Origin: JALOLV01 sp046295175
GTDB lineage: Bacteria > Bacteroidota > Bacteroidia > Cytophagales > Spirosomataceae
Length of the DNA stretch: 64,000 nt
Reading direction: 5' to 3'
Assembly: GCA_046295175.1 (NCBI GenBank)
Contig: JBKBNY010000001.1
Coordinates: 1,240,001-1,304,000, forward strand
The notes beneath the pieces are model-generated. The model did not search any database. It had not been told where the DNA came from and saw nothing but the letters and a program-made list of their open reading frames with translations. Both the position numbers and the translations under genes were made by a program. The first letter of the stretch is position 1, and every line of letters starts with the position of its first letter. Of the stretch, positions 56,958-64,000 are shown one piece after another.

Positions 56958-59732
56958 TTATGAGAATTTCATCATGTAATCGCTGAGGTTTTCGTCGTTG
57001 GTGATTTCAAGTTTTTTTCGGAGACGATAACGTTTCAATTCTACACTTCGTACCGTAATGTTCAGCAAATGGGCAATCTCCTTAGACGACAGATTCATTC
57101 GCAAGTAGGCCGCAAGTTTGAGGTCGCCGTTCGATAACGACGGATGGGTCTGAATCAGTTTTTTCAGAAATGCTTCGTGAACTTGATTAAAATTTGTCTC
57201 AAAAACCTTCCAATCTTGCTGATTCGAGATATTTCTATCAATCAAATCGGTTATTTGATTTTTAGGAAGCGATTTGGGCGATTCGAGATGATTAACAACT
57301 TCTTTCTTGATTTTAAGGAGCAATTCATTCTTTTTGATAAGTGCCATCGTCGAATTTGCCAGTTCTTCCGACTTCCGAATAAGGTTTTCTTCGAGATATT
57401 GATTCCGAAGTTTGGTAATTTCCTGCTGTTGAAGTTCCTGACGTCTTCGGTGAATCTGCTTCAATCTCAAGTTATTCTTTTTTAGGTTTTGTAAATGAAC
57501 TCGGTAGAGGATATAAACCAAGCACCCCAACAAAAAAACGTATGCTATCTGGCTCCAAATATTCCAATACCACGGTGGCGAAACCGTAAATCTGAATTCA
57601 CGAATTTCGTTATTGAGATTCGACCGAATCTTGAGTATATAATCTCTCGGTGCGAGGTTGGCCAAAATCAGAGGTTGAGAAATATCGAGCAATGCCCACT
57701 CTTGCGAATAGCCCTCCAAAAAATAACTAAAACCGCTATTGATGGTGTAATTTACCTTTGCAAATTTTATTTCTATGTTATTTTCATTGTACTTAAAATT
57801 CAAATTTGGGATATTCACGACCGAGAACTGATGCTTATTGGCTGGATTATCCAAAACCGAGATTTCTCTCACGTACGGAAGTTGTATCTGCTCTTTGAGT
57901 AATTGAGGAATAGAGTTAAGTGGCAGGGCAGCGAAGCCATTTTCTAAACAAAAAAGTAGATTTTTGTCATCTATTTGGCGGATATTTTCGTAAGAATCTA
58001 CCCAACGAGGGCGTCGGATTGGCAAGACCGTAAAACTTTGCTTGTCATAATTGTAGATACTCAAATCGCCATTAGGCAGCAAATTAACTATCAGTTTATC
58101 AAACTGAAATGTTTTCAGAATCGTGGATTGCTGTTTAAAAAATTGGCTTGGCACAAATCTCTGAGTTAACGCATCGTATTCTTGCGTCTCCTTTGTGTCG
58201 TTTATGATAATTTTGGTTCCAATCTTTACCAGATTTGTGATTTGTAAGAGTTCTTTCTTGAACGGAGTTTCGCTGACAACTTTTGTGAGACTATCGTTAA
58301 GTTTGAGCAAACTAACCCCTCCGAAACCCTTCGATACCCAAACGTTTTTTCCATCAACTTCTAATTGCCGAATCGGAGCTAAAAAATTATTTACGATATT
58401 ACTAAACTGCCACCTACCCGATTTATCTTTTTTGTAGATACAGAGAGTCGTATAAGTACCCTGAATCAGCGTTTCGTCATTCAAAAACTTCTTAATTGTA
58501 CTTCCGCCCGTCACGTTAGAAATCTTTACAGCATTGTGGTTATCAATTAAAAAAGTACCTTCATTATGCCCACAGATAAGCTGATTATCAAGCACTTCGA
58601 GTTTTAATACTTGCCCTTGTGTGTGTGGTACTAATCTAAAGCTGCCTTTAAAATCGCTCACAAACAACCCATGATTTGTACCAATGTAGAGTTCTTTTTT
58701 ATAAATAACGGCATCGTACAAAACACCCAATCGCCCATCATAATCATAAAAATATTTGACTGGCGAGTTATTGCTCAGCATGCTAATACCATTATCTAAA
58801 CCCAACCAAATGTTTTTTTCTTGGTCTTCAAAAACCGACAAAATGGTATTGTCTTGCAGCCCATTTTCTTTATTAAAGCTGCTTATTATTTGCCCAGTTT
58901 CATCACAAATCACAAATCCATTTAGGATTGTCCCGAACAAATAATTACTCCCGATTTTTAGTGCTTTATTGAGTTTATTTTTGTCAATAAATTGGTTCAA
59001 CGAATTATTAAAAACCCCAAAGCTACTCCCATCGTAAACTAATACGCTGGTATCGGTGCAAATCAAAAGTCTCTTAGCAGATGCCGTTGGCAAAACCGCC
59101 CGAATAGATTCTTTGCCCAGAAATTCGGTTCCGCTAATGAGAGTAAATTGATTGCCGTCGAATTCATAAAGCCCTTTACCGATGGCCCCAACGATGTACC
59201 TTTCGTTGACATTCTGAACAAATAGAATAGCCGATGGCGTGGTTATTTTTTTAACCTTATTGCCCTGTAAAATGTACACATACGCAAACGACTGAAACAA
59301 GATTCCGTGTTTGGTCTCGATGATATTCCAGATGGCTTCGGTAGCAAAATTTTTATCATCAACCAGCGACTTCAACGAATGATACTCTAAAGCCCCTTTT
59401 GTGTTTGGTTTCCAATACCCAAATTCTCCTAAAGCACCCGTGTAGATTGTGCCATTTTTATCGACCATAACTGACCGAATAATTTGATGAAACGGGTAGA
59501 GTTTCCACGAATTTCCATCGTACTCAAGCAGCCCTTTTGAGTTTCCGACATACAATAAATTCGACTTTCGAGACTGCGAAATGCTCCAGTTTTGTCGGTG
59601 AGCATTGTAATTCTGAACCGAAAAATTCTGAATATCGGCACGACAGATTGAGGCAATCTCTTGCGAATAGCCATTGGTCAATAAGAATAATTGTAAAAAA
59701 TACACGTAAACAAATATTCTACAGAGATTCAT
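56958..59732 (-). CDS. Propeller/Y_Y_Y sensor with LuxR-type HTH output domain
   Basis: The protein has 924 aa. A signal peptide (FVYVYFLQLFLLTNGYS) is followed by two seven-bladed propellers with two-component regulator blades (SNLLYVGNSKGLLEYDGNSW, DQEKNIWLGLDNGISML) to about residue 640. A Y_Y_Y domain (INSGFSYFLEGYSQEWALLD), one membrane helix (WSQIAYVFLLGCLVYILYRV, about 740-760) and a coiled coil follow. A C-terminal GerE/LuxR HTH (LAAYLRMNLSSKEIAHLLNI, VRSVELKRYRLRKKL) ends it. There is no histidine kinase or receiver domain. It is a one-protein transmembrane regulator that should sense a periplasmic sugar and control the divergent glycosidase and SusC genes. Confidence 0.92.
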   Translation of the reverse strand: MNLCRIFVYVYFLQLFLLTNGYSQEIASICRADIQNFSVQNYNAHRQNWSISQSRKSNLLYVGNSKGLLEYDGNSWKLYPFHQIIRSVMVDKNGTIYTGALGEFGYWKPNTKGALEYHSLKSLVDDKNFATEAIWNIIETKHGILFQSFAYVYILQGNKVKKITTPSAILFVQNVNERYIVGAIGKGLYEFDGNQFTLISGTEFLGKESIRAVLPTASAKRLLICTDTSVLVYDGSSFGVFNNSLNQFIDKNKLNKALKIGSNYLFGTILNGFVICDETGQIISSFNKENGLQDNTILSVFEDQEKNIWLGLDNGISMLSNNSPVKYFYDYDGRLGVLYDAVIYKKELYIGTNHGLFVSDFKGSFRLVPHTQGQVLKLEVLDNQLICGHNEGTFLIDNHNAVKISNVTGGSTIKKFLNDETLIQGTYTTLCIYKKDKSGRWQFSNIVNNFLAPIRQLEVDGKNVWVSKGFGGVSLLKLNDSLTKVVSETPFKKELLQITNLVKIGTKIIINDTKETQEYDALTQRFVPSQFFKQQSTILKTFQFDKLIVNLLPNGDLSIYNYDKQSFTVLPIRRPRWVDSYENIRQIDDKNLLFCLENGFAALPLNSIPQLLKEQIQLPYVREISVLDNPANKHQFSVVNIPNLNFKYNENNIEIKFAKVNYTINSGFSYFLEGYSQEWALLDISQPLILANLAPRDYILKIRSNLNNEIREFRFTVSPPWYWNIWSQIAYVFLLGCLVYILYRVHLQNLKKNNLRLKQIHRRRQELQQQEITKLRNQYLEENLIRKSEELANSTMALIKKNELLLKIKKEVVNHLESPKSLPKNQITDLIDRNISNQQDWKVFETNFNQVHEAFLKKLIQTHPSLSNGDLKLAAYLRMNLSSKEIAHLLNITVRSVELKRYRLRKKLEITNDENLSDYMMKFS

Positions 59733-59754
59733 AGGCCGATGAGTTAGTAATATT

Positions 59755-59762
59755 CAAAATTA
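59755..59762 (-). promoter_or_regulatory. Candidate -7 element for the propeller regulator gene
   Basis: TAATTTTG on the minus strand, about 22 nt before the start codon at 59732. Confidence 0.45.
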
Positions 59763-59934
59763 GGTAATGATGTGGTAAAAAAAGCAATAAACCTCGGATT
59801 TTTCAAAAAATGATGTGGTATTGATGTAGTTGATTTTTAGGATATTTTAACGAATCTATAAAACTTTGCACATCTAAAACATAATTTAATCTTGTTTAAA
59901 TACAAAAAAATTACAGTTGACTAAAAAATAGAAG

Positions 59935-59998
59935 ATGATGCAAGCTCATCATAGGAAAGCACAAAAATAACCCCCACTGATTGGGGGCAATTTTTTAA
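59935..59998 (+). terminator. Terminator in the leader of the GH144-like gene (possible attenuator)
   Basis: CCCCCA-CTGAT-TGGGGG (59971-59987) is followed by CAATTTTTTAAAT. It lies only about 24 nt before the start codon at 60022. A smaller hairpin, ATGATG / CATCAT (59935-59952), precedes it. It may end a short transcript starting near 59870 (TATAAAACTTTG, imperfect -7), or act as a regulated attenuator. Confidence 0.6.
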
Positions 59999-60021
59999 AT
60001 ATTTCAAATTTTAATTCGGTA

Positions 60022-61698
60022 ATGACAATACAACAAAATATGTTTTCTCGATTAAACTTTTTTTCACAGACTCTATTCGCCGTTTGTTTATCTATTACAT
60101 TTTCGTGCAAACCACAGAATGTAACTAAAGAAGAAAATTTTTATTACAAATCGGTAACTGTAAATGGTCAACAATCGGGTGGTTTTTATGCCAATGGCCT
60201 AAACCTCAGGCCCGTTTTTGAAGTCAGTTTTTCGGCTCCTGTCAATCGTGCCATTGCACAAAAATCAATTAGTATTATCGAGAAATCAGAACTGACCGAA
60301 ATCCCGCTAACTATCTCGTTTTTGAAGAGCGATAGTAGCATCAGCATTACTCCAGCACAAAATCTCAAAGGCATTACCGAATACAGCTTATTGGTAAAAC
60401 CAGAATTAGAATCTGCTAAGAAAACCAAACTTTTTACTCCTATCAAGTTAGGAATCACGACAGGTCTCGACACAACCGACAAATTTCCTCGCATAAGCGA
60501 TGACGAATTATTGACATTGGTACAAAAACAACATTTTAAATATTTCTGGGATTTTGGACATCCAGTTTCGGGATTGGCCCGTGAAAGAAATACTTCGGGG
60601 GATGTTTGTACTTCGGGCGGAACAGGCTTTGGTATTATGGCAATGGTTGTAGCTGCCGATAGAGGTTTTGTAACCAGACAGCAGGCGGCAGAAAGGCTCT
60701 TGAAAATCACCACATTTTTAAAAGAAAAAGCAATTACTCATCATGGTGCGTTTCCACATTGGCTGAACGGCGAAACTGGTGCAACGGTGCCGTTCAGCAC
60801 GCACGATAACGGTGGTGATATTGTAGAAACTTCTTATTTGATTCAGGGACTTCTGACAGCTCGCCAGTACTTCAATCAAGAGAATCCACAAGAAAAAGAA
60901 CTTCGTCAAAAAATTAACGCCATTTGGGAGGCCGTAGATTGGGCTTGGTACACGCGTGGTACAAACGATAAGTTATATTGGCATTGGTCGCCAAATTATG
61001 AATGGAAAATGAACATGCCGATTACGGGTTGGAACGAATGTCTGATTACGTATTTCTTGGCGGCATCATCACCCACTCATCCGATAAGTAGGTCAGTATA
61101 TGAAAACTGCTGGACCAAAAGCAATCATTTCAATAACGGGAAGACCTATTTCGATATAAAACTTCCGTTAGGTTTTGAATACGGAGGTCCGCTTTTCTTT
61201 TCGCATTATTCGTTTTTGGGGCTAAATCCACATGGTCTGAAAGATAAATTCGGTAATTATTGGCAACAAAACCTCGCTCATACGCAAATCAACTACCGCT
61301 ACTGCTTAGCAAATCCGAAGGGGTATCGAGGATACAGCAAAAATCTGTGGGGACTGACAGCGTCTGACTCAAACAACGGCTATGCGGCACATTCGCCAAC
61401 CGAAGATTTAGGCGTGATTTCGCCCACAGCAGCTATATCGGCTATGCCATATATGCCTAAAGAATCTATGGAGGCTCTTCGATATTTCTATTACAAATTG
61501 GGCGATAAACTCTGGAAAGAATACGGATTTATTGATGCATTTAACCTCACAAATGTCTGGTTTGCAGAATCTTTTTTGGCAATTGACCAAGGGCCGATTA
61601 TATGTATGATTGAAAACCACCGTACGGGCTTACTCTGGAAAAACTTCATGTCGGCACCCGAAGTAGCCGCAGGTAAAACAAGACTCGGATTTGAGTAA
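60022..61698 (+). CDS. Secreted GH144-like glucoamylase-family glycosidase (putative endo-beta-1,2-glucanase)
   Basis: The protein has 558 aa (or 552 from ATG 60040, MFSRLNF). A signal peptide ends in a lipobox (SITFSC). Residues of about 35-150 form an Ig-like Big_5 domain (LNLRPVFEVSFSAPVNR, SISIIEKSELTEIPL, LTEYSLLVKP-type). Residues of about 165-545 are an (alpha/alpha)6 glycoamylase domain (PF10091-type): LLTLVQKQHFKYFWDFGHPVSGLARER, VCTSGGTGFGIMAM, FGGDIVETSYLIQGLL (read here DNGGDIVETS), NAIWEAVDWAWYT, FSHYSFLGLNPHGLKDK and TDLGVISPTAAISAMPY. This domain characterises GH144 enzymes, which cut beta-1,2-glucans. Substrate assignment is an inference from family. Confidence 0.88.
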   Translation: MTIQQNMFSRLNFFSQTLFAVCLSITFSCKPQNVTKEENFYYKSVTVNGQQSGGFYANGLNLRPVFEVSFSAPVNRAIAQKSISIIEKSELTEIPLTISFLKSDSSISITPAQNLKGITEYSLLVKPELESAKKTKLFTPIKLGITTGLDTTDKFPRISDDELLTLVQKQHFKYFWDFGHPVSGLARERNTSGDVCTSGGTGFGIMAMVVAADRGFVTRQQAAERLLKITTFLKEKAITHHGAFPHWLNGETGATVPFSTHDNGGDIVETSYLIQGLLTARQYFNQENPQEKELRQKINAIWEAVDWAWYTRGTNDKLYWHWSPNYEWKMNMPITGWNECLITYFLAASSPTHPISRSVYENCWTKSNHFNNGKTYFDIKLPLGFEYGGPLFFSHYSFLGLNPHGLKDKFGNYWQQNLAHTQINYRYCLANPKGYRGYSKNLWGLTASDSNNGYAAHSPTEDLGVISPTAAISAMPYMPKESMEALRYFYYKLGDKLWKEYGFIDAFNLTNVWFAESFLAIDQGPIICMIENHRTGLLWKNFMSAPEVAAGKTRLGFE

Positions 61699-61801
61699 AT
61701 ATAGATTTCTAACCTTCAATAAAATTAAATGATGCTTATGTAACAACAAAACAATGAAAACTTAAGACAAATCTTTTGTATTAACCAAAAAATTAAAATG
61801 T

Positions 61802-64000
61802 ATGAATCAAAATCAACGACTAATAGCATTCTTGAAAGATGCGACAAAAAACAAAGTAATCCTCGGATTACAGCTATTGGTTGCTTTGATGGTTGTGGTG
61901 CCAAACGGTTTAGCAGCAAAACCAGTCAGAGCAATTAAAGCAACGATAGCAGATGTAATTAAAGGTACTGTTACCGACACAAAAGGAGAAGCATTGCCAG
62001 GGGCATCGGTGATTGTTAAGGGGCAGGCTTCGGGTACAAGTACCAATGAGAAAGGAGAATTTTCGATAACAGCCGATGCAAAAGACGTATTGGTGGTTTC
62101 GTTTATCGGATACGAAACACTTGAGGTACCCGTAAACGGACGCACTAACATCAAAATCCAATTAAAAGATGAAGCTGCGGCTCTCAGCGAAGTGGTGGTG
62201 ATTGGTTATGGTACAGCCAATAAAAGAGATTTGACAGGCTCTATCGTCAAAATCGGTGGCGATGTTGTAACAGATAAACCTAATACTAACCCAGTGGCTT
62301 CATTGCAAGGGCGAGTAGCGGGTCTAACAGTTGTAAATAATGGTACACCGGGCAAAGCTCCCGATATTCGTATCCGTGGTACGGTGAGTATTGGCTCGGT
62401 GAATCCACTCTATGTGGTAGATGGCGTATTCAATGATAACATTGATTACATCAACCCGAACGACATCGAATCTATCGAAATCTTAAAAGACCCATCTTCG
62501 TTGGCAATCTTTGGTGTGCGTGGTGCGGCTGGTGTGATTTTGGTTTCGACCAAAAAAGCAAAAACTGGTCAAATCAGCGTAAACTTCAATAGCAGTGTTG
62601 GTTTCAAGAATTTGGTTGATAAAATCCAGTTGGCCGATGCCGCTACATTTAAAGAACTATACGAAGAAGAAAAAAGAAACATTGGCGTAGATGCCCCGTT
62701 CGATTATTCTAAATGGACAGGCAATACCGATTGGATTGATGCCGTAACGCGTACGGGTAAATTCAATGCCAATAACCTGACGATTTCGAGTAGTTCTGAA
62801 AAAAATCGTGTAAATGTAGGTTTTGGTTATGTAGTTGACGAAGGTATCATCAAACATCAAAAACTCGAAAAAATTATTTTCTCGATTAATGATGAATTGA
62901 AGCTAAACAATGCCTTCAAGATTGGCTTCAACTTAAACGCTTTAAAGCAGAAATCGCCATATACTTACGCCGAAAACGTATTAGATGATGCCCGCAAAGT
63001 AGCACCGATTGTTGAGCCTTTCAACGAAGCCACGGGTCTTTATTCGGCACTTCCTCCAATCCAGACTTCGGGTGTAATCAACCCATTGTTGAGATTAGAG
63101 AATGAATGGGACAAAAACCCAATCAATGAGTTTCGTACGGTTGGAAGTATTTTTGGAGAGGTAAATCTCCTTAAAAACTTCAATTTCAAGGCTACATTAT
63201 ACGCCGATTTGAGCCAAATCAATACTAAAAATTATACGCCAATTTACTCGGCTTACGATGCTACCTCGGGGGCTGCATTTGTTTACAGTCCCCTTACAAG
63301 TTTGTCTGAAAGAGACGAAAACTACCGCAAATTCCAGCAAGATTACATCTTAAATTACAAAAAAGATTTCGGTAAACATGGCCTAAACGCAATGGCTGGC
63401 TGGACAACCTACTACTTTGGTTATACAGGTAGAAGTGCCTCTGTAAAACAAAGCCCAACGGGTGCGGCGATTCCAGACGACCCACGCTTTTGGTACATTG
63501 ATAATGGCTTTGGCGATGCTTCTTCGCGTGTTGCAAGTTCTTCTCAATTCGAAAGAGCCACAGCTTCGGCTTTATTGCGTATTTTGTACGATTACGACGG
63601 CAAATATTTCTTGAATGCTTCGTATCGCAAAGATGGTTCTTCGCAAATCTCTCCCAACAACCGCTGGCAAGATTTCTGGGCAGTTGGTGCTGCTTGGGAC
63701 ATCACTCGCGAAGAATTTATGAAATCTGTTACATTCTTTAATCTTCTGAAACTGAAGGCTTCGATTGGTGTATTGGGCAACCAAAATACTTATGGATTCA
63801 ACTATCCTTATTACCCAGGTTTACAAGCAGGTGTGGCGGGTATTTTCGGCAACAACATTTACCCAGCTTACTCACAGGCGTATTTGCCAAATCCGAACTT
63901 GAAATGGGAGACCGTAAACGCAAAAGAGATTGGCGTAGAATTTAATGCTATCAATAATAGACTCCACGGCGAAATCAGCTATTTCGACAAAACTACCAAT
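61802..64000 (+). CDS. susC-like: SusC/RagA family TonB-dependent receptor (3' end outside window)
   Basis: From ATG 61802 (MNQNQRLIAFLKDATKNK) the frame is open to the window edge (733 codons). A signal peptide (VILGLQLLVALMVVVPNGLAA) precedes the carboxypeptidase-D regulatory-like domain (IKGTVTDTKGEALPGASVIV), the TonB-box-like linker (LSEVVVIGYGTANKRDLTGS) and the plug with PLYVVDGVFNDN and IESIEILKDPSSLAIFGVRG. Barrel strands follow. It starts 103 nt after the GH144-like gene on the same strand, so they are likely co-transcribed, and a susD gene is expected beyond the edge. ATG 61798 is out of frame with this protein. Confidence 0.95.
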   Translation, partial: MNQNQRLIAFLKDATKNKVILGLQLLVALMVVVPNGLAAKPVRAIKATIADVIKGTVTDTKGEALPGASVIVKGQASGTSTNEKGEFSITADAKDVLVVSFIGYETLEVPVNGRTNIKIQLKDEAAALSEVVVIGYGTANKRDLTGSIVKIGGDVVTDKPNTNPVASLQGRVAGLTVVNNGTPGKAPDIRIRGTVSIGSVNPLYVVDGVFNDNIDYINPNDIESIEILKDPSSLAIFGVRGAAGVILVSTKKAKTGQISVNFNSSVGFKNLVDKIQLADAATFKELYEEEKRNIGVDAPFDYSKWTGNTDWIDAVTRTGKFNANNLTISSSSEKNRVNVGFGYVVDEGIIKHQKLEKIIFSINDELKLNNAFKIGFNLNALKQKSPYTYAENVLDDARKVAPIVEPFNEATGLYSALPPIQTSGVINPLLRLENEWDKNPINEFRTVGSIFGEVNLLKNFNFKATLYADLSQINTKNYTPIYSAYDATSGAAFVYSPLTSLSERDENYRKFQQDYILNYKKDFGKHGLNAMAGWTTYYFGYTGRSASVKQSPTGAAIPDDPRFWYIDNGFGDASSRVASSSQFERATASALLRILYDYDGKYFLNASYRKDGSSQISPNNRWQDFWAVGAAWDITREEFMKSVTFFNLLKLKASIGVLGNQNTYGFNYPYYPGLQAGVAGIFGNNIYPAYSQAYLPNPNLKWETVNAKEIGVEFNAINNRLHGEISYFDKTTN

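Overview
The window looks like chromosome of a Bacteroidota bacterium, most likely order Cytophagales (Spirosomataceae-like; an inference from gene families, not a database match). The signs are two SusC receptors and a SusD, large FG-GAP/ASPIC lipoproteins, DUF3467, DUF4199 and TonB-C/MORN proteins, AT-rich spacers, and promoters of the TTTG-N19-TAnnTTTG type rather than the E. coli type. I see no rRNA, tRNA, CRISPR array, transposase or prophage. One gene runs off each edge.

Layout. 1-5 kb: the end of a secreted beta-propeller protein, a DUF3467 protein, a 940-aa secreted TIM-barrel-like/FGE-like fusion, and a gamma-carbonic anhydrase. 5-7 kb: two small regulator plus membrane-protein modules (LuxR/DUF4199 and XRE/DUF2975). 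7.2-9.8 kb: the rplK-rplA-rplJ-rplL operon, here without secE/nusG before it or rpoBC after it. 9.9-17.5 kb: housekeeping and metabolism (TRIC-like channel, secreted acid phosphatase, aspartate aminotransferase, a DJ-1/PfpI homologue lacking its cysteine, sucD, a short DsbD, cyclophilin). 17.5-27 kb: GH5 glycosidase, a transglutaminase-like protein, a GMC oxidoreductase with its Tat subunit, a lipoprotein cytochrome c, rhodanese-thioredoxin, CoA-transferase, GNAT, peptide deformylase. 27-35 kb: tandem TonB-C/MORN paralogues, a 1-kb gap holding a possible small transcript, a glutamine synthetase homologue and an MMPL exporter. 35-48 kb: two 1077-aa ASPIC lipoproteins around a propeller lipoprotein, then susD-susC. 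48.7-55.4 kb: sucA, sucB, a hicAB toxin-antitoxin pair with a nonsense codon in hicA, and lpdA. 55.4-64 kb: ftsE, a transaldolase-like aldolase, and the start of a polysaccharide locus with a propeller/Y_Y_Y/LuxR regulator, a GH144-like glycosidase and a second SusC.

How they work together. sucA, sucB, lpdA and sucD cover the 2-oxoglutarate dehydrogenase and succinyl-CoA ligase (alpha subunit) steps of the TCA cycle. The last locus probably senses, imports and cuts a beta-glucan. The GMC pair and cytochrome c could form a periplasmic sugar-oxidising chain.

The main non-genic signal is a dense set of small inverted repeats. They include heptad-based hairpins inside housekeeping operons, tri-loop and 'TTGCAAATCCC'-type palindromes between genes, a paired direct repeat flanking the phosphatase gene, a roughly 400-bp hairpin array before susD, and a GC-rich palindromic repeat inserted into two coding sequences and read there in different frames.
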